In this document: one piece after another, positions 46,901 through 57,856 of the stretch
How positions within the stretch are numbered: the stretch's first letter is position 1
Layout of the letters: every line of letters starts with the position of its first letter
Assembly (NCBI GenBank): GCA_035578905.1
Contig: JAQJVL010000045.1
Coordinates: 3,575,057 to 3,639,056 of the forward strand
Length of the DNA: 64,000 nt
Source: Stictocephala bisonia
Taxonomy: Eukaryota > Arthropoda > Insecta > Hemiptera > Membracidae
Direction of reading: 5' to 3'
Notes under the pieces: model-generated
Databases searched by the model: none
Seen by the model: only the letters and a program-made list of their open reading frames with translations
What the model was told of the DNA's origin: nothing
Translations under genes and position numbers: made by a program

Positions 46901-46950
46901 GGTGGCGAGTGAGGGGTCCAGTTCTCCCTCGCTACCACATCCAAAGTCAT
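40798..46950 (-). CDS. PGRP gene B: non-catalytic PGRP with loop insertion and GC-AG intron (3 exons seen)
   Basis: Join of complement 46712-46950, 45148-45275 and 40798-40913 gives 160 residues. 'DVVARENWTPHSPPEEIPIQ' at about 4-23 opens the domain, followed by 'YIFCTNTHTSSC' where active enzymes have the 'HHT' zinc site. The conserved cysteine pair is spread from C-x5-C to C-x19-C by an insertion ('YDNPRWGGKVSHDKSVGQ'). The middle exon has 'VYEGTGW', with Thr for the usual Arg. The last exon ends 'FISKDFLYYDISYIK', lacking the C-terminal His/Cys ligands. The first donor, at exactly the same codon position as in A, C and D, is GC (CAG|GCGAGT). An acceptor ('TTTTGCAG') 13 bases before the ATG, with an in-frame TAG before it, suggests another 5' exon that I could not find. 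Intron 1 holds a 30-bp minisatellite; intron 2 a large composite transposon. Confidence 0.82.
41515..41702. mobile_element. Inverted-repeat element with 'GAAGATGAC...CGAAAC' arms
   Basis: The left arm has 'AACGTTTCGACAGATGTAAA' and 'AGTCGTCTTCAAG'. The right arm has the complement 'CTGAAGATGACAAGAGTTTT' and 'ACCTGTCAAAACACTG'. About 190 bp, in gene B intron 2. Such arms are common at the ends of small non-autonomous elements and some Penelope-like elements; the class is not settled. Confidence 0.6.
42097..42203. repeat. Three units of the dispersed 35-bp minisatellite inside a transposon arm
   Basis: Complement sense, 'CCACTGTACGTGTATGGGCG' and 'GGCGGGTGGGT'. The right arm passes from 'TAGTTATGTACATTTCCC' straight to the matching flank, so these units were gained after the arm formed. 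Confidence 0.88.
42416..42678. repeat. Left 260-bp direct repeat
   Basis: Matches 44457-44716 with few differences, from 'AACACTGCTTAAAACAAAGA' to 'GTTAGCAATCAACAACAT'. Both edges of the LINE fragment coincide with repeat edges. Confidence 0.9.
42679..44456 (+). mobile_element. LINE ORF2 fragment (endonuclease end to RT core), R1-like
   Basis: Plus strand. 'VGCDSNSHNEVWGSSDTNER' is the late endonuclease region (42681-42745), a long pre-RT linker follows to about 43397, then RT fingers 'ARPDGILPVHLQRGLEPLLP' and 'YIPRLWRTAKVVYIPKSGR' (43509-43838), 'NPLHTNQHAYMAGRSAESAL' near 43885-43945, and 'SGCPQGGVLSHLLWSLVVDD' near 44237-44300. Frameshifts and a local inverted scramble at about 43990-44085 (three copies of 'GAAGATGGGTGTC'-type sequence in alternating sense) break it. 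Both termini are cut off. R1-type resemblance is from motif style only. Confidence 0.88.
44457..44716. repeat. Right 260-bp direct repeat
   Basis: Partner of 42416-42678. Similarity ends exactly at 'CAATCAACAACAT', after which the sequence differs. Confidence 0.9.
45148..45275 (-). CDS. PGRP gene B, middle exon
   Basis: 128 nt. 'FVISPQGLVYEGTGWYSTPT' then 'LPSKVAKSSRQSIFIGYMET'. Acceptor 'TGTGTGTGCAG', donor 'CTAG|GTAAAA'. Confidence 0.92.
45495..45660 (-). mobile_element. tRNA-derived SINE, family 2, copy b
   Basis: Minus strand: 'GGTGACTGAGAGGTCTAGG' (A-box-like), then 'GGTTTGAATCCTGGCC' (B-box), then 'CCAATTCTCTGCCTGAAC' and 'CGTTCCCCGCACATACC'. Between gene B exons 1 and 2. Confidence 0.7.
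45975..46560. repeat. 30-bp minisatellite in gene B intron 1, about 19 units
   Basis: Units 'CAAATGACTGCAGTAAGTCT' plus 'CAAATCCTAG'. Period divisible by three, so long open frames appear on both strands; not coding. A 150-bp block ('TTCTTCAACTCTATC' to 'GCAGGTCTC') is duplicated within it. Confidence 0.95.
46712..46950 (-). CDS. PGRP gene B, first visible exon
   Basis: Starts at ATG 46950; reading from the acceptor would prefix 'YLLP'. Ends 'DFRY' plus AG before a GC donor. The open frame runs on to 46669 only because the intron start happens to be open. Confidence 0.78.
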
Positions 46951-47636
46951 CGGAAGCAGGTACCTGCAAAACTAGGCTTAAATTAAAGGCTACATTTTTT
47001 GTTACTCTTTCAGTACCTAAAGCCTAAAAGTATTGATTGTGTCTTTACCAATAGATTGACAATATATATCTCATGTAATATGAATATATTTGTGGCTGAA
47101 ATTTAGTTAGTGAGGTATGCCAATACTTTTGGTTTAAACTGTATTGCACTACTGCACCCCAAAACCAGCTGACAATTTGAGGCAACAAATTTAAAACATA
47201 TTTCTCGGTTTGATTGAGAAATCTATGTGTATATAAAAATAATATTTTAATAACATATTTTGTTTACATGTTGACAGATAAAACTTATTTTAATCTTGAA
47301 TCTAATGAAACTTTGTTTCAGTTATAAAACATAATGATGTATGTAGTACCGAGAACTACCAAACTATCACTACACGTAATTGAAATATGTGGGGTTATTT
47401 TTATGGCAAGCTGATTGTTAGAAGTTGTGAGTTTCTTGGCAAAATGATTCTTGAATACGAGTATGTGTTTTATTTTGTTTTACATTAAGTTATACACATT
47501 TTTTTTAAATGAATTCAAGAGATAATTTTTTAATGAACACAAATAATTTAACCATGGAGGAATTAGAAAACGTTTCAACTAATAAATTAATTTATAATGA
47601 TGACATGCTTTAAAAAAACGTCACATTCCCTTAGGT
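46951..47636. other. 5' flank of gene B as annotated
   Basis: No matching 5' exon with a phase-2 donor was found. Confidence 0.4.
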
Positions 47637-48010
47637 ATGAGACGCCGACACATTTTTGTGCATATTTTAAGGTCAATATGAATGATTTACATGAGTGTAG
47701 GATGAGTGTGAATGACCTGTGTGGTTACTAACTGAGTCCGATTTATGCTAAGGAAAGCCTATTTATTAATAGCCTTACAGTCAGGGCAACGAAGGGTTCT
47801 ACAACTTTATGTAGAATCCGATCCACGTAGTATTGGTCTGATGCTCAGACAATTGGCAAGCCTGATACTCAGTTCTCTCCCCTACACAACATCCGGACAA
47901 TGACTTCCACAAACAATGGACAACCCAGACTTCTCTTGCAGTGTCCACGCCAATAGCAACCATTAAGTGGACGCCATGTCGGTATTAAGAGGACCGAGCA
48001 TATAACTTAT
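47637..48010 (-). mobile_element. tRNA-derived SINE, family 1, copy c
   Basis: Complement of the family: 'GTAGAATCCGATCCACGTAG', 'CCAATAGCAACCATTAAG', and the same 3' region as copy b ('GCATATTTTAAGGTCAATAT'). Confidence 0.78.
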
Positions 48011-48734
48011 TACCTACAATCTTTACTTTATTTCCAAGTAGCTGGGTTACAGCACTGAACCACTAATACTAACATTTAACTTGAAAAAGCATTCAAATAA
48101 ATGGTGACCGTTTCCGATGTATTCTAGTGAGATATTAATTACAATAATAAGTAAATTTACATCCACGATGAGAATTTAAAGTATTAAAAACTTACCTAAT
48201 ACAATGTTTTTACAAACTGCGTTATCAAACATGTTTTTTTTATTTTTTTTAACCTACATACTATAGGCCACAACCAGATTCAACGAAAATATAACTAAAT
48301 CATATCCGGCCTGCACTATGACCATAAATTCTTTTAGTTGACTGATAAAGTACCAATAACAGATATTGAGTGATATTATAGATGAAATTACATTTTCGGT
48401 GAGTACTTCACTACTTATAGAATCTGTTAAAAGAAAATCTATTATTATTTATAAATTTAGACGACAGCTTTTAAAATTTTGTTTAACATTTTTTCTATGC
48501 ACTAAATTTAATTCTTAATCGTCCTTAACCATTTAACATTATAACAAAGTTTCTGTAATGTAAACAATATTTATTTCATTTTTATAGATTAGTTAAAACT
48601 ATATACTTAGCAACATTTTTTGCCGGTTATATATTTTAGTTCGATAACTAATTTATTTTTTTTCGTTAATCGACATTTAAAATGGGTATACAGGCCTGTG
48701 CGTGAACTTTATTCAATGAGTGAATTACTGACCG

Positions 48735-48870
48735 TTAGCACAGTCGGGAATTCGAACCCTAGACCATCTCCTCTGGAGACCGATGCCTCTGGAGGGGAAG
48801 CCACTGATCCACCACTCCGGCAAATAGAGTGTTCCAAAAGGGCTAAACCCCAAACGCAAACAAACTCTGT
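48735..48870 (-). mobile_element. tRNA-like SINE fragment
   Basis: Minus strand: A-box-like 'GTGGATCAGTGGCTTCC' and, 45 bases on, B-box 'GGGTTCGAATTCCCGAC'. It is not a functional tRNA because the stems do not pair well. Confidence 0.55.
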
Positions 48871-48899
48871 TCTTCTTTCGGGAATCATTTGATGAAATG

Positions 48900-51385
48900 A
48901 AATGTTAATTTTTAAGATGTTTGATATTTTTACCCTTACATAGAAAGTAAGGAGTGAAAACATCACAGGTTTGTCAACAGTTCAAATATGGACAAGCGTA
49001 AACTTGTTACAGATTGATAGTAAATAAATAATGAAAATAAACAAAATTGATAAAAAATATTATTGGCTTTATAATTTTTCTTGTACTTAGATAAGAAATT
49101 AAAACTCACAGCTAGAAGACGTTAACAAATAAAAAAGTTCTATTATGAAGTAACTTTTAAATTGTAAACAACAAAATATAATATTACATATATAGAATTC
49201 ACCTGTAGGGGCAAGGGGTACGATTGTTTTTTTCTGTAGAAGATCACAATTATTACAACTCTTATTAATACAGTGGCTATTCAAACTATTTAACATAGTA
49301 CTCGTATGTTTCAGCCCCTTCCTTATTCCCCCAAGGATGTATTCAGTAATTATTTTTTTTAGCTTTATAAAGATGTACATCAGTTGTAATGTATTTATAA
49401 CTGCCACTGAAGATTTAAATGTTGTCATAAGAGAACGACCTGTGTTTTTTTATGTAATTATGAAGAATGAACTATATTTTCAATCATGAATAATACTTAT
49501 TTCAGAAAAGGCACGTGTTATATTTTTATACTTTTGAGATTATAAAAAAAAACTTTCTAAAAGTAACAGTTTTTGATGGATTTGGCTGTCAGTTATAATT
49601 ATAATACTTAAAATAGTTCTAGATAGGTAAATGTGAAGTTCAAAATTGTTACTTGTCTAATATGTTTTTACAAACGTCTTAAAAACTTTTCACATTTCCG
49701 CTTTATGCAGGAATGAAGATTTCATGAGTTTAAGCATAAAAAATGAGCAATAAATACTCTAAAGATTTTTGTCTATTAGTTAGAGATCAACAGTTAAAGG
49801 GAAGGGTATGGGTCTTGTCTTCTTGGGAGGAATTTATTCTAAACTATGATTAGTTTTTTGAGGAAAATAAATATTTCATCTAGTACATAAATTGAACATA
49901 ATAAATACAACAAAACTCGTTTGAATTGTTATCCTTACTTCTTTTAGTAAGACATCAAACATAATACATACCACCATATTAGATTTGATTCTTTATTAAG
50001 CCGATATTAAATTAAAAATAAAAATGCTTTACTTATGAATCAATAAACTTGATCATTTTTTAAATATAATGGAACTGTCTAAATCACTCTGAGATCAAAC
50101 TTCAATATATTTTTAAAATAAACCTAACGTATTTTTAAAATAAAAAATCCATACAAAACCAATTTGAAAAAAACTCATGTGATTTTAATTACACTTATCC
50201 TACAAAGCATGTTAAAACGTGAAATAAATATTTGTATTACATATTAGTAAGTACTATAACTATTTATTTTGTAAGTATTACGATATAACCAATCAATTAA
50301 ATAATAATTTTACAACAGTAGAAGCCAGGAAGAGGCCACATCAGGAATAGTTAAGAAAAGCTTTTTCACTTGAACATTTAAAATTCTGAAATTTATAATA
50401 CTTATAGTTAACTGTTTTTGATAACCAATTATGCAACAAAATAACGTGTTTTATGTAATAAAATGTTAAAGCTGGCACACAGCGAAAACTAATAAAATTC
50501 CAGCGCTTTTTGTTCAACTAAGACAACAATTATGTAGACTTAAAAATTAAATTTTAAAATAAATATTTCATAACGTAAAATAATTAAACGAGAAAAGAAT
50601 GGTGGGATTTTTCTTAATTTCTATATAAACAACCTTCAAACTCGGGTACACATAATTTCTGCATCGAAAGTATTTTCAAAAACAACACTTGGTGAAAAAT
50701 CGGAGGTTCGACTGTGTCGAAATCGTTAATTGCATAAGAATGTAAAGATGATCGTTTCTGAAATTGCTAAGCCATTGTTGAGAGCCGACAGCCCTACTTG
50801 TACAGTAGCTGTACAAACTACCGCCAGCAGGGAAGACATACTGTTCTGTTTTAACTGTAGGATTCGTATATATTATCATAAGAGATATAGTGAACACTGC
50901 CTGTTTTTTTAAGTTCCAATCTAATGGACCTTTAGTTGATATTTTTACATTTTAAATATAAAAGTCAAAAATGATTCCCAAAGCTCCACATATTTCAACT
51001 GTAAAAGAATTATAAGAAAATACATTTTTTACAACCTGATCCACTAGAGAAGGTTTTCTCCTTTCAAATTACTCTACAAGTATGCAATATTATCATTATT
51101 TTGGACCGGATCGTTGAAATTGAAATCCATGCTTTGAGCGTTTTTCGAAGAGTGAAACGACCCCCTTAAGATGGTCCAATGCACATTATCCATGCTTTAT
51201 TGTTTTGAATAGTACTACTAACCCTGTCGGTAACTGTTTGTTTTCACAGAAAACATTAACGAGCTGGTTTACTGTGAACTATGAGTCCTTTACTTAGTCC
51301 TACGCGAAGCTCGACTATTCAGTTTTTTACACATGTAACAAAAACTTGTTGATGTTTAGTATTTCCTCCGAAGGTCATATGAAGG
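48900..51385. other. AT-rich DNA between genes B and C
   Basis: No gene supported. A 109-codon minus frame at 49099-49428 contains 'NKSCNNCDLLQKKTIVPLAP' and may be a transposon remnant, but I cannot place it. Confidence 0.4.
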
Positions 51386-51549
51386 TCACGTGTAGTTCGA
51401 CATGGACTCTTCAATTTCATCTGGAGAACGAGGTTCGTCCTTGAGCATGATATCGTGCAGCTCGAAGTCTTCACTGATGAGGCCGTTCTTCACTCCGTGC
51501 TTCACCAAGGCACTGCTCACATCAGACATGTTCTTGGGCAAGGTGTCAG
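51386..51549 (-). CDS. PGRP gene C, last exon
   Basis: Acceptor 'TTGTTGTTAG', split codon G|CT = Ala, 53 further codons and TGA at 51388-51386. The long acidic tail is unique to this copy. Confidence 0.88.
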
Positions 51550-54500
51550 CTAACAACAACAGGAAATTACAAACAGAAAAAATTAATTGCTTCGCCTAAC
51601 AACAGGAAAAACTTACTAGACGTAATTGAGTCTGTACTAGATAATAATCTATGATACAGTTTGACAGAGTTAAGAATAAACGTATATACTGTACTGTCGG
51701 ACAACATATTATAAACACTCCAGTTTGTAATATCACTAGAATAATAAATATAACGTTAAAAATCCCCTTATTTATTTATGCGTTTTTCAGTATAAAGAGG
51801 AAAATTTTACATTTTTAAAGTTTCTTTAATCCGGGGTTGAAAAAGGAGCCAGATATCTAACACTTTTTACCGAAGCATTGACTTAAAAACTCCTTCAATA
51901 AAACTGTCACGTCAGATTATATAGAAACCTTAATAGGTAATGTATGAGCTCTTTGACTAAGTAAGCCTAGATTTTAATAGCTTTTATTAATTAACAAAAT
52001 AGCTTATGTATGGTACGTTTCAGTCCCTGTATGGTACGTTTCAGTCACTGTATGGTACATTTCAGTCCCTGTATGGTACGTTTCAGTCCTTGTATGGTAC
52101 GTTTCAGTCCCTGTACGGTACGTTTCAATCACTGTATGGTACGTTTCAGTCCCTGTATGGTACGTTTCAATCACTGTATGGTACGTTTCAGTCCCTGTAT
52201 GGTTACGTTTCAGTCCTTGTATGGTACGTTTCAATCACTGTATGGTACGTTTCAGTCCCTGTATGGTACGTTTCAATCACTGTACGGTACGTTTCAATCA
52301 CTGTATGGTACGTTTCAGTCCCTGTATGGTACGTTTCAGTCCCTGTATGGTACGTTTCAGTCCCTGTATGGTACGTTTCAATCACTGTATGGTACGTTTC
52401 AGTCCCTGTATGGTTACGTTTCAGTCCTTGTATGGTACGTTTCAATCACTGTATGGTACGTTTCAGTCCCTGTATGGTACGTTTCAGTCCCTGTATGGTA
52501 CGTTTCAGTCCCTGTATGGTACGTTTCAGTCCCTGTATGGTACGTTTCAGTCCCTGTATGGTACGTTTCAGTTCCTGAATGGTACGTTTCAGTCCCTGTA
52601 TGATACGTTTAAATCACTGTATGGTACGTTTCAGTCCCTGTATGGTACGTTTCAATCACTGTATGGTACGTTTCGATCTCTGTATGGTACGTTTCAGTCC
52701 CTGTATGGCACCTTTAAATCACTGTATGGTACGTTTCGATCTCTGTATGGTACGTTTTTCCAGCCTCTATACTGTACGTCTCAATCTCTGTAGTATACGT
52801 TTCATCTTCTGCATTGTACGTCTCAGTCTCTTTATGTATAGTTCAACTTCTTTATTGTACTTTCAGTCTCGTTTTAATAAGTTTGAACATACTGAACAAG
52901 GCTAGAAAGGGGATTCAATTTCCTATAACACCATTGACATATTGCAGGTGTTTAGGTACATACCTGTGTAGGGTCCTATGTAAGAAATTGATATACTCTG
53001 TTTGTTCATCGTCTTATATTCTCTGGGTAGTTCTGGGTATCCATCCCAACCCCTTCCTTCGTACACACTGCCGTCTCCACCAATCATGAAGCTGTAACGA
53101 TACCCAGATATTGATTAGTTAAAAACATAGTATGTAAACAGTTTTATTTATTACATTATTGGTGAAAATGCGATTTGTATTACGGCCACCTTAAAAACCG
53201 TCTCAAATGTTCAGTCTCTCACAGCTAATGTCTATGTTCAATGCCATTTTAACGTGTAATATGAGTTAATCCTTAACAGGTTTCGCTATAAAATCAAATA
53301 AATTCTTTTAGCATTACATAAACAGTTGTGAGAGCATTTGTAAAGGCATATTTAATTCACATATTATAGTTGATTGTTTGCTAAGAAACTGAAGATACTG
53401 ATAAAGTGGAGACCAAAACAAATAAAATTACCGTAGTGTACCGACTTGAATACCCACATAAGATATTAAAGAGCGTTCTTTCCTCAAATCCCTTATGCCC
53501 TTTATCACTGGAAAGGGCAATATATTGCTCTTAATTATACAACTAAGACAACCACTAAAAGCATACCAAAGTGATTATTTAGTAAAAGCTTAATTGACCC
53601 ACAAAGAAAAAGATACAGAGGTCGCTTTCTTACGGCCGCAGCGAAAACCTTCGTAGCAGTTGTAAGTAGATTACAACTGATGTGAGTCTATAGAGCTGTA
53701 TTAATAATTACTACGTTAATTTTTGAGGATTTGGGGGTTTTTGAGGATTTGGGGGAAGAACTGACAAGGTGCTGGCTCTGCCATCATATGGTGGAGAAAT
53801 AACTAATCGACACACATTTAGCGCACTATTGGATGTGACCTCTGTTTCCTTCTTCTCTGCGTTTCCCGCAATGTAAATGTGCCTCAAAACCAAAAACCAA
53901 ATACTTAATAAAAGTTTCGATGAAACTCCTTTGGCTGCCCTCCAAACTAAAACTTTATTCTATAGAAATATTAATGGAAAGTAATAAAATACCTAACCTA
54001 ATCTAACCTAACCAAATATCACTGAACATAACCTAACCTAACACAATATTGAGCACAAATTGGCGTGCGTGTAGTAGAGAAAGCAGCGACGTACGACATA
54101 TTGTCATCGCAATCAGGCAATGACACTGTATACTGACAGACAATTGTCACTGTTGATACTGTTAGAAGCCTTAATTTCCTTCCAAATCCTGAGTGAATAA
54201 GTTACTTTGGTGGTTATGTCAGCACTGGTGGCGCAGTGCTGTAACTCAGCTACTTGGGAACAAAGTGTTTGGGAGATTGTAGGCGATAGGTTCCATGCTC
54301 GGTTCTCTTAATACTGGCACGGCGTCCGCTCAATGGTTGTCATCAACGTAGACACTACTAGAGAAGTCTGGAGTGTCCGTGTTGAATGGTAGTCAAGGTT
54401 CGGATGTTGTGTGGATGGAGAGAACTGAGTGTCAGACTTGTGAGTTAGCAGAAAATCAGACCAACACTACGTGGTTCGGATTCCACGTAAAGCTGTAGGT

Positions 54501-55547
54501 CCCATAGTTGCCCTGGCTATTAGGCTATTAATAAATAGTCCTTTCTGAGCTAAGCCGAACTCAGATAGTAACAATGACTACACTCGTTCATCTACACTCA
54601 TTACACTCATTCACTCCTCATATTCGCCCATATCTCTACAATCGGCGTCTTAGAGATTAATAATGAATAATAATAAAGTTATTTCAATAAAAATTAGTTT
54701 GAGTTCGGGGCATTAAGGCAGCTAAAGGAATTTGACCAAGATTAAAAAAACATTGAAATTCGTCGTTAATTTTAAGATTTACCTGTGCACAACATAGATC
54801 TAAGGGGAGAAGGAAACTCGGATGAATTTTGTAGGAGGGATGTGAGGCAGAAAGACCCGACACTGGGGGAAGTCTTTAATTATTATATGAATTTAATTTC
54901 AAGGAATATCCAGAATTGTGTCATCCAACACTCTTGTTCCATGAGAGAGAGAAATGATTAATATTGGTATGCAGTTCAGATTTCTTACATACAAAGAGGG
55001 ATGACCCCTTTGAAGTCGGATTTGAAGTAAAGTGTCAGTATATGTCCTATTACATACTGTCTTTGACTATAGAAACAAGAAGACTGTCCATTCATATGAG
55101 TCATGTGAAACTGGTTTTCCAGTTCGGTAGAATTAGTTCATGTTCGGTTTTTATAGGTAGCACCAGCGGTCCCTCTCCCCACCCCTCTGTTTCTTTCCAG
55201 CACATGCTCAAGTTCAGCTAATAGTACGCCAAACAGTCATCCGAGTGTTTATTTGTAACTAATCACCGTTAGATAGTAGCACAAGTGTGGACAGTCAGTT
55301 TGTTTCTATAGTCAATGATTCCACTCACTGTGTTACATTACTTGTATCTGATGTCCGACTGCCGCTGTATCTCAGTGTGGAAGTTCTGTAGTCTCCGGAC
55401 CACGCCTTGGCAGTACACACTGTTTCTGCACGGCTTAGTGTGTGTGTTCATCAGAAATACTTTCGTCACCGGCGGCCGCAGCATGTCCACTGCCCGTATT
55501 GAAGAGTTGGCATGCCATCCTTCTCGGGATGTTATGTTCAGTGCCAT
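51386..55547 (-). CDS. PGRP gene C: non-catalytic, leaderless peptidoglycan recognition protein (3 exons)
   Basis: Join of complement 55342-55547, 52964-53091 and 51386-51549 gives 165 residues. 'MALNITSREGWHANSSIRAV' starts the PGRP domain within five residues of the Met. An in-frame TGA lies six codons upstream with no AG between, so this Met is the true start and there is no signal peptide. 'VTKVFLMNTHTKPC' at about 27-40 replaces the 'HHT' zinc site. C-x5-C is kept. 'RQSDIRYNFMIGGDGSVYEG' at about 63-82 and 'RGWDGYPELPREY' are the best-conserved PGRP blocks of the four genes. The last exon has 'LPKNMSDVSSALVKHGVKNG' and an acidic tail ('DEPRSPDEIEESMSNYT') in place of the zinc-ligand end. 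All donors are GT (GTAATG, GTATGT) and acceptors AG. Probably a cytosolic or unconventionally secreted binding protein; the role is inferred from family knowledge only. Intron 2 carries a 21-bp minisatellite; intron 1 a SINE and a MITE. Confidence 0.88.
52006..52800. repeat. 21-bp minisatellite in gene C intron 2, about 37 units
   Basis: Units 'TATGGTACGTTTCAGTCCCT' plus G, with a 'CAATCAC' variant. A block of about 215 bp is duplicated (the two 'TATGGTTACGTTTCAGTCC' 22-mers at about 52198 and 52411). The 21-bp period gives long frames in all phases; not coding. Confidence 0.96.
52964..53091 (-). CDS. PGRP gene C, middle exon
   Basis: 128 nt. Acceptor 'TCGTTACAG', donor 'ACAG|GTATGT'. Encodes 'FMIGGDGSVYEGRGWDGYPE' then 'LPREYKTMNKQSISISYIGP'. 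Confidence 0.95.
53100..54205. other. Gene C intron 1, 5' distal part
   Basis: AT-rich. A short direct repeat 'TTTGAGGATTTGGGGG' at 53722-53755 and 'CTAACCTAACC' pieces near 53995-54040 (TTAGG-like complement) are the only features seen. Confidence 0.4.
54210..54670 (+). mobile_element. tRNA-derived SINE, family 1, copy d (best preserved)
   Basis: A-box 'TGGCGCAGTGCTGTAACTC', B-box 'GATAGGTTCCATGCTCGG', body 'CTACGTGGTTCGGATTCCAC', tail region 'ACTCATTCACTCCTC' and 'CGGCGTCTTAGAGATTAATA'. About 440 bp, in gene C intron 1. Confidence 0.8.
55064..55316. mobile_element. TIR MITE, family 2, copy in gene C intron
   Basis: Terminal inverted repeats of about 28 bp: 'TTTGACTATAGAAACAAGAA' at the left and, complemented, 'ATTGACTATAGAAACAAACT' at the right. 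Ends only 26 bp from the gene C exon 1 donor. Confidence 0.82.
55342..55547 (-). CDS. PGRP gene C, exon 1
   Basis: 68 codons plus AA, donor 'TACAA|GTAATG'. Split codon AA|C = Asn of 'DIRYN'. Confidence 0.88.
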
Positions 55548-56084
55548 TTGGACGTAAGAGGTGCATCAGTCCACAAAACAAGTCTTGTCATAGAAATAAA
55601 TTCTTTATATAATATTTTACTAATTAGTCATTCACAAATAATTGTTAGTAGGCCTACTTGTAATAGCTAGTACCAGAAGTGATTTGTTACTTGGAGTTGC
55701 TAGTTCTTAGTAGTCTACTTAAAACACTTAGTATCAGTAGTTACTAGCTGTTAGTATTTGTGCCACATAGTTAACAATAATAATTTTTACAAAAATACAC
55801 CCAGTGAAAGAAAGCAAATAAAATCAGCTAACTTTGTTATTTTATTTTTTGTTGACATCTAAAAAATGTACGAGTAGATTTGTGAATTAATTGGTACTTT
55901 TAAAGGCGTCATATGTTCTATGTACCCATTAAATTTATATATTTACATTATTTTTAAAATGCATAGTGATAAAAATTAATTTTTAAATAACCTAAATGTC
56001 AATTTTGTATTTTCAAACGGTGAGATGTTTAGTGTACTTTTCATCGAATTGAATTCCCCAATAAATCTTCGAAGAAATAAAATC

Positions 56085-56134
<50 letters not shown>

Positions 56135-57755
56135 TATATAGACTAAAATTCCACAAATTAACAGCTTTCTAGTAGGAAATCGTTATTAATTCCGAATAAA
56201 TTCTTGTAATGTTCAATAATTACCATTGATCAATAATTACCATACCACAAATCTCTTAGTTACCCATTTTTCTTTTCCCTGATATTTTCTTATAACTTAA
56301 ACAGAATAATGGTTGAAGTTTATCTAGTATTAATTATACACTTAAGAACACACTTACTGAATGAACTTGTTATCTTCAACAGAAGCCCTATTTTCTAAGT
56401 GTTGTTGATGCCATATCTACATCACAGTTCAATAGATTATTATGTTAACACAAGTCGTTATCAGGGCGTAAAAGTAAAACGTGATATATTGAAATATATC
56501 ACGTTTTATACATACAGACGTAAAATAAAATATGTTATTTTGTTATCTAAATATAATCAGGATTATACTATTATTTCAAATAGGTAGATTACGTTGTTCC
56601 TATGATGATTCATAACAACATTGTTGCAATTTATTAAATACTAATGAACAGTTTATAAATAAACTTGCGATACTCATTCATTTATATCATTACGCTTTTA
56701 AGACTTGTTCTGAAATTCTTTGTTAAAAGTAATCATGAGTTCGACGTTATTATCTTTAAGTATTGTAAGTATTGGACAACCAAATGCTGCTATTACACTT
56801 TGATACCCATCATTATAATGATCTCTACTTTATAATCAACTCAACAGACTGAATTGTACTTGTTTTACTTTACGTTTTCATTTAAATACGATTAAAAATT
56901 AATGTACGCACGCACATTTTCAAGCACGTTCTTCTAACAACAGAAAACGTACGTTGTCTAACTGATAAGCCCAACTTAAAATAATAGCCAATAATAAAAT
57001 GAAAATACTAAAATAATTGTAAATATGTTGCTTTGTTATGGTATATTCAAGAAAGCACTGATCTAAAAGACATTTCTCTAGTTTGAAAATATCAGAATAT
57101 GAAGAAATTGTACGTCTCCAGGTAAAAAAATGTTCTATGGATTTTGGTGATAACTGCAGTTCATATTGAATTTAGAATTTTTATTCAAAACTTATATTTT
57201 AATATAAGTTATATTGGTTTAATCCCAGGGTTGAGTGATGGAGAGGGCCTCCTAGCCCTAACTTCATTTCGTAAAATAAGACATTCTTTTAATCAGAAGT
57301 AAGTATTAGGCATAATCCAGCTTTAAAAAATATTTAAAGAGTGTTTTATTTTACTAGGTAAAGTCAGGGTTAAGAAGCCCTCTATAACACTTAACTTAGG
57401 GACCAATGACTTAAGGGTTACTTTCGAACCACCACCACTGCCCACCTAGTCAGGGAACAGCCACTCTCGATGTTGCTTGGCGCCGTTATATTACGATAAC
57501 GTTGAAACCCTACGGTCTAGGCCACTGGCAAGCTTTGTATATAAACATATATACCTCTATATAATACATGGCAACTTTGTACAGCTTCTTTGACTGTCTT
57601 TTCACTAGGCGTTTTTATACAAAAAAATCACCTGCAAATCACTGTACTTCATGTTTCTTTGTCAAAATATGATCTGTTAATTTAGAATAATTTTCTGTAC
57701 GATTTTTAACGCATTTTTGAGAATAGAAGCTCACTGAGAAATGTCTACAGTTGAC
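55548..57755. other. 5' flank of gene C and AT-rich DNA
   Basis: Contains (TA)n followed by (CA)n at about 56088-56142 and a perfect short palindrome 'AACGTGATATATTGAAATAT' / 'ATATCACGTT' at 56479-56507. A weak SINE-like B-box ('GGTTCGAAAGTAACCC', minus strand) lies near 57415-57435. No gene supported. Confidence 0.4.
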
Positions 57756-57836
57756 ACTTAGCTATCATAATTCATGCTAGTGACCTCAAAGTAAATACTT
57801 TGAGATCACTAGCATGAATTATGATAGCTAAGTGTT
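57756..57836. repeat. Near-perfect 80-bp palindrome
   Basis: 'ACTTAGCTATCATAATTCAT' and 'GCTAGTGACCTCAAAGTA' return as complement after a 2-base centre ('TACTTTGAGATCACTAGCAT', 'GAATTATGATAGCTAAGT'). One mismatch seen (ACCTC/GAGAT). Confidence 0.93.
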
Positions 57837-57856
57837 GTACTCTAACTCAGACAGGT

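Noticed and set aside
48187..48233. Possible 5' exon for gene B (ATG ... ATTAG|GTAAGT, minus strand)
   Set aside because: The donor is phase 1, whereas the gene B acceptor needs phase 2; joining would give an early stop.
48735..48870. Functional tRNA gene
   Set aside because: A- and B-box-like motifs are present, but acceptor and anticodon stems do not pair; better read as a SINE.
52004..52905. Frames of 190-197 codons in three phases
   Set aside because: Product of the 21-bp minisatellite, open in every phase; lies in an intron of gene C.
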